Origin: Lachnospiraceae bacterium UBA1778
GTDB lineage: Bacteria; Bacillota; Clostridia; Lachnospirales; Lachnospiraceae
Length of the DNA: 10,661 nucleotides
Reading direction: 5' to 3'
Assembly: GCA_002315255.1 (NCBI GenBank)
Contig: DCGM01000031.1
Location: 1 to 10,661 of the forward strand
Position 1 is the stretch's first letter, and each line of letters opens with the position of its first letter. The notes beneath the pieces are model-generated. The model worked only from the letters and a program-made list of their open reading frames with translations, ran no database searches and was not told the DNA's origin. This document shows, piece by piece, positions 1 through 6,900 of this stretch. A program made the translations under genes and the position numbers.

Positions 1-17
1 CATTGAACTACACCCGC
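1..17 (-). tRNA. tRNA gene, 5' end only, probably tRNA-Gly
   Basis: Read on the minus strand, the last 17 bases of the window are GCGGGTGTAGTTCAATG. This is a typical tRNA start: a 7-base acceptor strand GCGGGTG, then TA, then the D-stem beginning GTTC and the D-loop beginning AATG. The wording matches the usual bacterial tRNA-Gly start, which I know from memory. The anticodon lies outside the window, so the identity is an inference. It sits 15 bases after tRNA-Pro and is probably transcribed with it as a tRNA cluster. Confidence 0.7.
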
Positions 18-32
18 ATATTAATATAAAAG

Positions 33-107
33 TCGGGGTGACAGGATTCGAACCTGCGACCCCCTGGTCCCAAACCAGGTGCTCTAGCCAAACTGAGCCA
101 CACCCCG
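33..107 (-). tRNA. tRNA-Pro (anticodon UGG)
   Basis: A full cloverleaf of 75 bases can be folded by eye. The acceptor stem is CGGGGTG/CACCCCG, the D-arm begins GCTC, and the anticodon stem CCTGG/CCAGG encloses the loop TTTGGGA, so the anticodon is UGG (proline). The T-arm has the loop TTCGAAT in the stem GCAGG/CCTGT. The discriminator base is A. The next bases are CT, so the 3' CCA is not encoded and must be added by the CCA-adding enzyme. The gene has its own strong promoter just upstream and is followed after 15 bases by another tRNA start. Confidence 0.97.
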
Positions 108-130
108 AAACCAGTTTACGCACAACCGCT

Positions 131-159
131 ATATTAACAAAATACAAGGAAATTGTCAA
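131..159 (-). promoter_or_regulatory. sigma-A type promoter for the tRNA cluster
   Basis: On the minus strand, TTGACA (154-159) is followed after exactly 17 bases by TAATAT (131-136). The expected start site is near 124, about 17 bases before the mature 5' end of tRNA-Pro. The -35 box begins 8 bases past the acpP stop codon, so this promoter fills the whole spacer between the two genes. The bases AAATTG and CAATTT around the -35 box could form a weak A/T-rich hairpin in any read-through transcript from acpP. There is no GC-rich terminator stem. Confidence 0.85.
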
Positions 160-166
160 GGCAATT

Positions 167-400
167 TTAGCCTGTAATCCCTTTATCCTGTAAATATTCT
201 ACAATATCACCGACCGTATGGATATCCTGGAGGTCTTCTGCCGGAATTTCAAATCCATATTCCGTTTCAAGCTCCATAACCATCTCAAAAAGATCGAGTG
301 AATCAATGCCTAAATCCTCACGGAAGGAGGTCTCCTCATTGACTTCATCCGTGTCAATATCAAAATGAACCGCTAAAAGCTCTTTAATCTTATCTAACAT
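167..400 (-). CDS. acpP: acyl carrier protein
   Basis: A 77-residue acidic four-helix protein that carries growing acyl chains as thioesters during cytosolic type II fatty-acid synthesis. The hallmark is LGIDSLDLFEMVMELE, in which Ser34 of the DSL motif is the expected 4'-phosphopantetheine attachment site. DSLDLFE followed by VM is typical of clostridial ACPs. I chose the ATG at 400 because GAGG lies 6 bases upstream of it. Three in-frame ATGs further upstream (406, 445, 466) would add up to 22 residues that do not resemble ACP, and two of them sit in the predicted leader RNA. The gene stands alone between ribF and a tRNA cluster, with its own promoter, rather than in a fab cluster. No other fatty-acid gene is in view, so whether this is the main housekeeping ACP or a second copy cannot be decided here. 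Confidence 0.95.
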   Translation of the reverse strand: MLDKIKELLAVHFDIDTDEVNEETSFREDLGIDSLDLFEMVMELETEYGFEIPAEDLQDIHTVGDIVEYLQDKGITG

Positions 401-434
401 AAGCATCCTCTGAAAACAGTTGAAATATAAATCT

Positions 435-453
435 GTGCGGGCCATGGCCGCAC
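435..453 (-). promoter_or_regulatory. hairpin in the acpP leader RNA
   Basis: In the predicted acpP leader, GTGCGG pairs with CCGCAC around the 7-base loop CCATGGC, giving a perfect 6-bp GC-rich stem. It lies between the expected transcription start (near 465) and the ribosome-binding site (near 407-414). It has no T-run after it, so it is not a terminator. It could stabilise the 5' end or bind a regulator. A function is not shown by sequence alone. Confidence 0.35.
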
Positions 454-471
454 TCACAAAGTGCAATGTTC

Positions 472-500
472 ATTCTAAATGTATGGTACCCGATTGTCAA
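472..500 (-). promoter_or_regulatory. sigma-A type promoter for acpP
   Basis: On the minus strand, TTGACA (495-500) is separated by exactly 17 bases from TAGAAT (472-477), a near-consensus vegetative promoter. The start site would be about 464-466, giving a leader of about 65 bases before the acpP ATG. I looked for the FapR operator pattern (TTAGTACC...GGTACTAA) and did not find it. Only an isolated GGTACC occurs in the spacer. Confidence 0.82.
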
Positions 501-606
501 TGACTTTTTCTCACAAAAATTCAAGGATCCCTATCGATTATTTCAGATAATCTGCGGCTACTGCCGACGGTTACCGAAGCGCTCCCGTTCCGTCTGTTAT
601 CAACGG
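501..606 (-). other. spacer after ribF, no clear terminator
   Basis: This stretch follows the ribF stop and precedes the acpP promoter. It holds several small inverted repeats on the minus strand: GACGG/CCGTC (566-594, 19-base loop) and a perfect A/T-rich GATTAT-CTGAA-ATAATC hairpin (536-552). None is followed by a run of T, so no standard intrinsic terminator is visible. The long operon may end by another mechanism or read into acpP. No coding sequence is seen. In many Firmicutes rpsO follows ribF, but it is absent here. Confidence 0.45.
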
Positions 607-1578
607 TCACTGATCCTCCGCCTGACCAGCCCGCACAGAAGAAACATCCTCCGCCCGGCCAGCCCGCACAGCAGAAATATCCCGCGCAATCTGCTTTTTT
701 AAGGCTTCAATCGAGCGGAACCGCTTTTCAGGGCGCAGGAAGCGTTCAAAATAAACGGTCAGCTTTTCGCCATAAAGATTACCGGACCAGCCGATAAAAT
801 GGATTTCGAGAATAATCTCTTTTCCGTCCGTCACGGTCGGCTTCGTGCCAAGGTTCAGAATCCCCTTCACTTTCTCGCCGGAAATCCAGGAATACGCCTG
901 ATAAACGCCTTTTTTCGGCAGGATTTTTCCTGCGTCCGGAATCAGATTCGCGGTCGGAAATCCCCAGCCGCCCGCATACGAAATTCCGTGGATAACTTCT
1001 CCGGAAATAGAATACGGCCGCCCGAGCGCTTCGTTCGCCTTCCCGATTTCTCCGTCCTTCAATGCGCTCCGGATCCGGGAGCTCGACACGGGTTCGCCCG
1101 AAAGCACCATCTTTGGCACAATTTCGCAGGTGAATCCGTACTCCGTAGCTGCCCGTGAAAGCATCTCTGTATCCCCTTCACGGTCCTTTCCGAAGCGGAA
1201 GTCCTGTCCGCAGATGATTGCCTTCATCTGAAGGCGCTTTATAAGAAAATCTGTTAAAAATTCTTCCGGTTTCATCGAAAAGAAAGCGGAATCCGACTGG
1301 ATGCGGATCAAAATGTCGATTCCTAAAGTTTCCAGGAATTCACAGGCTTCTTCATAGGTCAATATGCTGTTTCGCCCTGCGTTTCTGTCCGATTTTACGG
1401 AAAAGCCAGGAGTGGAAAAATTGATCATTATTACACAGGTATGAAGGCCCTGTTCCGCGGCTTTTTTAGCCGCATTTAAGAGCGCCTGATGACCGAGGTG
1501 AAAGCCGTCAAACTTTCCGACCGTCACGGCGCAGGGCTGCTCGATCTGAAGATTTTCTAATCCGTCAAATACCTTCAT
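607..1578 (-). CDS. ribF: bifunctional riboflavin kinase/FMN adenylyltransferase (FAD synthetase)
   Basis: This 323-residue cytosolic enzyme phosphorylates riboflavin to FMN and adenylylates FMN to FAD. The N-terminal nucleotidyltransferase domain carries VGKFDGFHLGHQ (residues 20-31, the HxGH signature) and later VSSSRIRSAL. The C-terminal flavokinase domain carries GFPTANL and KKGVYQAYSW, then EIHFIG and the usual ending around FLRPEKRF. The chosen ATG (1578) matches the family N-terminus. A longer in-frame reading from 1635 would add 19 residues that lie within truB and look unrelated. The gene overlaps the end of truB by 14 bases, which suggests translational coupling, and its ribosome-binding site (GGGATCAGG) lies inside truB. 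The last 22 residues are an 11-residue tandem duplication (SAVRAGRAEDV, SSVRAGQAEDQ) beyond the conserved domain. Confidence 0.95.
   Translation of the reverse strand: MKVFDGLENLQIEQPCAVTVGKFDGFHLGHQALLNAAKKAAEQGLHTCVIMINFSTPGFSVKSDRNAGRNSILTYEEACEFLETLGIDILIRIQSDSAFFSMKPEEFLTDFLIKRLQMKAIICGQDFRFGKDREGDTEMLSRAATEYGFTCEIVPKMVLSGEPVSSSRIRSALKDGEIGKANEALGRPYSISGEVIHGISYAGGWGFPTANLIPDAGKILPKKGVYQAYSWISGEKVKGILNLGTKPTVTDGKEIILEIHFIGWSGNLYGEKLTVYFERFLRPEKRFRSIEALKKQIARDISAVRAGRAEDVSSVRAGQAEDQ
612..677 (-). repeat. two tandem 33-bp repeats at the 3' end of ribF
   Basis: Units 612-644 and 645-677 differ at 4 of 33 positions. The unit length is a multiple of three, so the duplication keeps the ribF frame and adds an 11-residue copy rich in Ala, Arg, Glu and Asp. 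The second-listed copy ends next to the only sequence shared with normal RibF C-termini (the segment ending ARDI). The duplication looks fairly recent and is probably neutral. Confidence 0.85.
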
Positions 1579-2494
1579 TGCCTGATCCCGATAAAAACAT
1601 CTTATAGGCGCGGAATCTCCCCGTTTCTTCCACATACCGGTAAACGGCTAAAAACCGCCCGTCTTCACTAAATACGCGGAACAGCTCATCGGGGATCAGT
1701 TTTCCACAATCGCCTTCTATGTGGGTCTCGTCCTTCGTGAGCTCGTTTCCGTTCAAAAGAAACCGAAGTCCCTGCTCTGTTACGGTAATATCCCGAAGCC
1801 CTGTAAACACATCGGCCGTAGAACGCAAAAAAACGGCACTTTCGCCCGCTTTCGCGTGGTTTTCGATTTCCTCCAGGGTAAAAGCGTCTTCGATGGAAAA
1901 AGCCCCGTGTTTTAAGCGTTTCAGGGCGCTCATGCAGGCCGGGATGCCGAGGGCCTGTCCGATATCCTTGCAGAGCGTGCGGATATACGTCCCCTTCGAG
2001 CAGGTCACGCGGAACCGGACCTTCTCTCCCGCATTTTCGAGGAGCGTAAGCTCGCTGATCTCGACCGTTACAGCCGGGCGTTCGATTTCTTTCCCCTGCC
2101 GCGCGAGGTCATATAACTTATGCCCATCAATCTTTTTCGCCGACACCATCGGCGGAGTCTGGTCATATTTCCCGCGAAAACGGGAAAAAGCCGCTTCCAG
2201 CTCGATTGTGGAAAACTCCGGCGCCGGAATCTCTTCCGTCACATTTCCCCAGATATCCTCGGAATCGGTCGCGATGCCGAGCGTCATCTCCGCTTCATAT
2301 GTTTTCTCATGATCACCCAGATAATCGCAGAGCTTCGTCGCGTTTCCGACGAACACCGGAAGGACGCCCGTCGCCATCGGGTCAAGCGTTCCGCCGTGAC
2401 CGATCTTCCGCTCCCGCAAAATCCCACGGAGCTTCGCCACCACGTCAAACGACGTAAATTCCTGCGGTTTATTAACTATGATCACACCGTTCAT
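1565..2494 (-). CDS. truB: tRNA pseudouridine(55) synthase
   Basis: TruB isomerises U55 in the T-loop of most tRNAs to pseudouridine and also acts as a tRNA folding chaperone. The protein has 309 residues, normal for the family. The N-terminus MNGVIIVNKPQEFTSFDVV and the catalytic motif GGTLDPMATGVLP, with the nucleophile Asp38, are diagnostic. KTYEAEMTLGIATDSED and the RxTCSKGTYIRTLCKDIG-like segment further along are also typical of the family. The start ATG has AGGA 6 bases upstream. That ATG overlaps the TGA of a 14-codon mini-ORF (ATGA), which itself copies the truB start. The 3' end overlaps ribF by 14 bases. Confidence 0.96.
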   Translation of the reverse strand: MNGVIIVNKPQEFTSFDVVAKLRGILRERKIGHGGTLDPMATGVLPVFVGNATKLCDYLGDHEKTYEAEMTLGIATDSEDIWGNVTEEIPAPEFSTIELEAAFSRFRGKYDQTPPMVSAKKIDGHKLYDLARQGKEIERPAVTVEISELTLLENAGEKVRFRVTCSKGTYIRTLCKDIGQALGIPACMSALKRLKHGAFSIEDAFTLEEIENHAKAGESAVFLRSTADVFTGLRDITVTEQGLRFLLNGNELTKDETHIEGDCGKLIPDELFRVFSEDGRFLAVYRYVEETGRFRAYKMFLSGSGNEGI

Positions 2495-2589
2495 AACTGT
2501 TCCTGCGTTTTATTGAATATGATCACACCGTTCATAACTGTTTCTGAACTTTATTTGGATATGATCACGCCTTGCTTAACTGTTCCTGC
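2477..2589 (-). repeat. three diverged tandem copies (41-42 bp) of the nrnA/truB junction
   Basis: Copies start at 2477, 2518 and 2560 on the plus strand. The first two are identical over their first 25 bases. The third differs from the first at 4 of 30 positions. On the minus strand each copy contains a CAG(G/A)AACAGTTA block and a GTGATCATA block: the first is the truB start itself, the second is a duplicate start, and the third is the 3' end of nrnA. Part of the period continues into truB codons 9-13. The array therefore spans the end of one gene and the start of the next. Confidence 0.88.
2491..2535 (-). other. 14-codon mini-ORF copying the truB N-terminus
   Basis: Starting at the ATG at 2535, the minus strand reads MNGVIIFNKTQEQL and then TGA. 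Its first six residues and N-K-x-Q-E match the start of TruB (MNGVIIVNKPQE), and its last four match QEQL near the end of NrnA. The TGA overlaps the truB ATG as ATGA, the classic arrangement for translational coupling. Its own ribosome-binding site is degraded: CAGAAACAGTT where truB has CAGGAACAGTT. It is most simply a by-product of the tandem duplication. Whether it is translated is unknown. Confidence 0.45.
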
Positions 2590-3536
2590 AATTTATCCTT
2601 GATAAACTCGAGCGCTGCCGGGATGTCCGTCGTTTCAAAACCGGCCGCGTTGATATGACCGCCGCCGCGAAACGCTTTCGCAATCGTTGCGACATCGGTC
2701 CCTTTCTTCGAGCGAAGCGAACCTTTATAGACGCCGGGCGTCGTCTCATAGAAAAAGATGACGGCGGTCGCTTCCTCGGTATCATTGAGTTTCTGGACGA
2801 TACTGCCAAGCTCGGAGGACGGCACGCCATATTCCTTCTGAAGCGCCAAAGACGCGGTTGCGAATAAGAGGTTACCGTCTGACTTTCCTCCGTGAAGGGG
2901 GATCATCTCGCTGTCGAGAATCACCTTCGCGGTGATGCGAAGAATGCTGTACATCGTCGACGTGACGCATTTCCGGATAATGCCGCTATAATCAACGTTC
3001 TTCTCGCGAAGCTCCAGCACTATGCGAAGCGTCTCGGACGAAACTGTATCGAACTGGAGCGCGCCGGAATCGGTCATAATGCCCGTAAAGAGGCGCATTG
3101 CCGTATTATCGCTGATTTTATCCATTTCCATCAGCGAGACTAAAACCTCACAGGTCGAGGTAGCATGCTCCACGATGACGTTTTCATCCGCATAGCCGGG
3201 ATTCGTCATATGATGGTCGATGCAGACCTTTTTCTTCGCCTCGGAAAACGCCTTCGCGCCCGCGCCGATCCGTTCCTCAAGCGCGCAGTCCAATGAAAAC
3301 GCGAGGTCGTAGTTTTCGCTTGCGCCATCCGTCTTTTTAATCGGCAATTTCTTCCCTAAAAACGCAATTTCATGTGTCAATGGGTCGAGATAAGGAACTA
3401 CCGTAATCTCCGGATAATTGTCGCGTAGATACGTATAAAGCGCTGTTACAGAGCCTGCGCAGTCGCCGTCCGGCCGTACATGGCCGACGATCGCTACAGT
3501 ATGGACTTCGGGGGTAATCACATCAGAAATCATCAT
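2565..3536 (-). CDS. nrnA: DHH-family oligoribonuclease / pAp phosphatase (NrnA-like)
   Basis: A cytosolic DHH/DHHA1 phosphoesterase of about 323 residues. NrnA proteins degrade 2-5-nucleotide RNA fragments and, in many species, dephosphorylate pAp from sulfate and CoA metabolism. The metal-binding motifs are visible: GHVRPDGDCAGS (residues 18-29), an Asp in MTDSGALQFDT, the DHH triad at residues 107-109 (IDHHMTNPGY), and the DHHA1 substrate motif GGGHINAAG (from 291). Three in-frame ATGs cluster at 3542, 3536 and 3533. I chose 3536 because GGAGG lies 9 bases upstream. It overlaps rbfA by 14 bases. A longer frame from 3578 would lie deep inside rbfA. The C-terminus (QEQLSKA) is part of the tandem repeat shared with the truB start region. 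Confidence 0.93.
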   Translation of the reverse strand: MMISDVITPEVHTVAIVGHVRPDGDCAGSVTALYTYLRDNYPEITVVPYLDPLTHEIAFLGKKLPIKKTDGASENYDLAFSLDCALEERIGAGAKAFSEAKKKVCIDHHMTNPGYADENVIVEHATSTCEVLVSLMEMDKISDNTAMRLFTGIMTDSGALQFDTVSSETLRIVLELREKNVDYSGIIRKCVTSTMYSILRITAKVILDSEMIPLHGGKSDGNLLFATASLALQKEYGVPSSELGSIVQKLNDTEEATAVIFFYETTPGVYKGSLRSKKGTDVATIAKAFRGGGHINAAGFETTDIPAALEFIKDKLQEQLSKA

Positions 3537-3939
3537 CTTCATTTTCCTCCGTTTCATCTTTATCGCCGCGCGCCGCAATCACTTCCTGATCGTGCGTGCG
3601 AACTTCCTCAATCAGCTTATGCATCTTCATGCTGCCTTCAATCGACTCGTCCATCACGAAGAGAATCTCCGGCGTGATGCGGAGATTGACCGTCGTGGCG
3701 AGCTCATGGCGGATAAACGGAGTCGCTTTCTTTAAGCCCTCCATCGTTTCCTTCTTCGCATCCGCGTCTGCTAAAACCGTTACAAATACCTTACAATACT
3801 TTAAATCCGGCGTAACGTCCGCAGAAAGGACCGAGGTCATCGGGTGGACGCGCGGATCCTTAACATTTCGGATGATTTCCGACAGGGCGCGTGCGACTTC
3901 CGCATTGACACGGGTGTTTTTGATACTGCCTTTTCGCAT
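3523..3939 (-). CDS. rbfA: 30S ribosome-binding factor A
   Basis: RbfA is a single KH-like domain protein that binds the immature 30S subunit near helix 1 of 16S rRNA and assists late maturation. The 138-residue sequence shows family features: RVNAEVARALSEIIRN at the N-terminus, KDPRV, TSVLSADVTPDLKYCKVFVTVL in the centre, and RITPEILFVMDESIEGSMKMHKLI near the end of the fold. It ends in a strongly acidic tail (DETEENEDDDF), a common feature in Firmicutes. The ATG at 3939 has GAGG 6 bases upstream. The gene follows infB after 59 bases containing a perfect hairpin and overlaps nrnA by 14 bases. Confidence 0.95.
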   Translation of the reverse strand: MRKGSIKNTRVNAEVARALSEIIRNVKDPRVHPMTSVLSADVTPDLKYCKVFVTVLADADAKKETMEGLKKATPFIRHELATTVNLRITPEILFVMDESIEGSMKMHKLIEEVRTHDQEVIAARGDKDETEENEDDDF

Positions 3940-3960
3940 AATTTACCTCATTCATAGGGA

Positions 3961-3990
3961 CTGCGGGCTCGGAAAACTACGAGCCCGCAG
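3961..3990 (-). promoter_or_regulatory. perfect 11-bp hairpin between infB and rbfA
   Basis: CTGCGGGCTCG pairs exactly with CGAGCCCGCAG around an 8-base loop (minus strand TAGTTTTC). It lies 8 bases after the infB TAA. On the minus strand the next bases are TCCCTATGAATG, with no T-run, and the plus-strand side also lacks one. It is therefore not a standard intrinsic terminator. It could be an RNA processing or stability element that separates the long infB message from the downstream part, or a site of partial termination. Confidence 0.7.
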
Positions 3991-3998
3991 CGATCATC

Positions 3999-6900
3999 TT
4001 ATTTGCTCAGCGTCGGCTCGACCTGGACCATCTTATAAGCCTCGAACAGGTCGCCTTCCTGAATATCATTGAACTTCTCAAGCACGATACCGCACTCGTA
4101 GCCTTCGCGGACTTCCTTCACGTCATCCTTGAAACGCTTTAAGGAGACCAGCGGACCGTCGTAAAGCTGCTCGCCTGCGCGGCTCATGCGGACCTGGCAG
4201 CCGCGCTCCAATGTGCCGTCCAGCACGTAAGAGCCTGCGATAACGCCGATTCCGGACGCTTTGAACGTCTGGCGGACTTCCGCGTGACCGAGAACCTTCT
4301 CCTCGTAAACCGGAGCAAGCATACCCTTCATCGCGGCTTCGACATCGTCAATCGCCTGATAAATGACACGGTAGAGCTTCAGGTCGACATTTTCAGACTC
4401 TGCCAGCTGCTTCGCCTGCTGATCCGGCTTCACGTTGAAGCCGATAATGATAGCGTTCGACGCGGATGCCAATGCGACATCGGACTCACTGATCGCGCCG
4501 ACACCGCCGTGGATCACCTTAACGGCGACTTCTGCATTGGAAAGCTTCTCGAGAGAGGTGCGGACCGCTTCGACAGAACCCTGAACGTCGGCTTTGACGA
4601 CGATCGGGAGCTCCTTGATATTGCCGGCCTGAATCTCTGCGAACAGGCTGTCCATCGTAAGATGCTTCTTCGTTTCCGCGAGCATCTTCTTCTTTTCTTC
4701 TGCAATGAACGTCTCGGCGTAGCTGCGCGCGTCGCGCTCATTCTTATGGCCGATACAGACTTCGCCCGCATTCGGGACGCCGTTCAAGCCGAGGATTTCG
4801 ACCGGAGTGGACGGAGTTGCAGTCTTTATCGCGTTACCGTCTGCGTCAAGCATTGCACGGACACGTCCGTAGAACGAACCGCAGGAAACGAAGTCGCCCG
4901 CCTTTAACGTACCCTTCTGGATGAGGACGGTGGCTACCGGGCCGCGGCCCTTGTCGAGCTTCGCTTCGATGACGAGACCACGGACTTCACGGTCCGGGTT
5001 TGCCTTCAGTTCGAGGACTTCCGCCACGAGCAGGATGCGCTCCAGGAGGTCGTCAATATTCTGATGCATCTTCGCGGAAACCGGGACAAACATCGTGTTG
5101 CCGCCCCATTCTTCCGGAATCAGTTCAAATTTCGAAAGATCATTCTTCACGCGGTCGATATCCGCTGCCGGCTTATCGATCTTATTCACAGCGACGATAA
5201 CTTCAACGCCTGCTGCCTTCGCATGGTTGATCGCTTCGACCGTCTGCGGCATGACACCGTCATCCGCTGCGACCACGAGGACTGCGATATCGGTCGCCTG
5301 AGCGCCACGCATACGCATTGCCGTGAAGGCTTCATGACCCGGCGTATCGAGGAACGTGATCGGTTCGCCATTGCATTCGACCATGTAAGCGCCGATATGC
5401 TGCGTGATGCCGCCTGCTTCGCGGTCGGTCACATGCGTCGCACGGATCGCATCGAGAAGGGAAGTTTTACCGTGGTCGACATGGCCCATGACACAGACGA
5501 CCGGCGGACGCTTCACCATATCCTTCTCGTCCTCCGCCTCTTCCTTCAGGAGTTCTTCGATCACATTGATCTCTTTCTCCTTTTCGCAGAGGATTTCATA
5601 ATCGAGCGCGATCGCTTCTGCTTCTTCGTACGAAAGCTCAGAGTTGACCGTATACATCTTGCCCTGCAGGAACTGCTTCTTAATGAGGTCTGCCGGCTTC
5701 TGCTTCATACGCTCTGCGAGCTCTTTCATCGTGATGACTGCGGGAAGCGTGATCATCTTAATGACTTCTTCCTCTTTCTTCACGGTCTTCTTTGCGCCGC
5801 CGTCTTTCGAAAGATTCTTGAAGTTCTCGGCTTTCTTATTCGCACCGTTGCGATCGTAATTGCCCTTATCGCGCTCGGTCTTAACATTCTTCTTTCCGCC
5901 GTGGACGTCGCTCTTCGACAATGCGCTGCCGCCGCCCGCGTTATCCTTATTGATGCGGATGTTCGAGTTTCCGGTCCGGTTCGAATCGGAGAAAATGCCG
6001 CGGTTTCCAGTATTTCCGCCCTTTCCTGCGCCGAATCCGCTGCCCGGTGCGCCCTTAAAGCCGCCCGGACCACCCTGACCGTTCCGGTTCTGGTAGCCCT
6101 GGCCGTTCCGGTTCTGGTAACCCTGGCCGTCACGGTTCTGATAGCCCTGGCCGTTCCGGTTCTGATAGCCCTGGCCGTCGCGGTTCTGATAACCCTGACC
6201 GTTACGGTTCTGATAACCCTGGCCGTCGCGGTTCTGATAACCCTGGCCATCACGGTTCTGATAGCCCTGACCGTCACGGTTCTGATAGCCCTGACCGTCG
6301 CGGTTCTGGTAGCCCTGGCCGTCGCGGTTCTGGTAGCCCTGGCCCTGCGGGCGCGGTCTTCCTGCCGGCTGGTTATTATTCTTACTAAAGACGAAATTCA
6401 GCTTCTTCTTGCCGTTTTCGTCGGTCTTATCGCCATCGTTACGCTCGGTCTTCGGAGCATTGTCCGGATTTGCAGGCTTCTCTGCCTTCACAGTCTCCGG
6501 CTTCGCTGCTTCTGCAGCCTCAGCTGCCGCCTTTTTCTCAGCTTCTGCAGCTGCTTTTGCAGCCTCAGCAGCCGCCCTTTTCTCAGCTTCTGCAGCTGCT
6601 TTTGCAGCCTCTTCGGCCTCGCGTGCTGCTTCTTCTGCCGCCCGCTTCGCCGCTTCTTCTTCCTTCCGGATCTTCCGGACGACTTCCGTCGTGTCCGTAA
6701 TCTTATGCTGGCCGTCAGAAGCGTTCTCTTTATACATTTCTGCAGTCTTCGGAACCGTCGGCTTGATCACCATACGCTTTTCACCGGTGGGGGCGGGAGT
6801 ATTCGGCGTAAAGGTCTGCTGCGGACGTGCCGGAGCCTTCTCAGAAGGACGTGAATTCTGCGGATGCGCAGTATTTCCCTGAAGGGTCTTTGCCACGTTC

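Noticed and set aside
472..500. FapR operator overlapping the acpP promoter
   Set aside because: Only GGTACC is shared. The inverted repeat expected of a FapR site is not present.
466..702. Small plus-strand open frames in the ribF-acpP spacer
   Set aside because: They overlap the acpP promoter and the ribF 3' repeat, have no good ribosome-binding site and no recognisable sequence.
1579..1635. Longer ribF start giving 19 extra residues
   Set aside because: The extra residues lie in another frame of truB, lack resemblance to RibF, and the ATG at 1578 gives the usual family N-terminus.
3537..3578. Longer nrnA start at 3578 (MRRAAIKMKRRK...)
   Set aside because: It lies inside rbfA, gives a Lys/Arg-rich extension unlike the family, and the GGAGG site near 3545-3550 points to the ATG cluster at 3531-3542.
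3961..3990. Hairpin after infB as an intrinsic terminator
   Set aside because: There is no T-run on either strand after the stem, and the next gene begins within 22 bases on the same strand with a good ribosome-binding site.
6081..6344. Regularly spaced short repeats that could suggest a CRISPR array
   Set aside because: The 24-bp units are contiguous with no spacers, keep the infB frame and encode a regular octapeptide, so they are a coding tandem repeat.
5064..6854. A 596-codon open frame on the plus strand antisense to infB, with a hydrophobic repeated segment
   Set aside because: It is a shadow of infB. Its repeats are the 24-bp array read backwards, codon bias of infB removes stops from the opposite frame, and the product resembles no known protein while infB is a clear full-length IF2.
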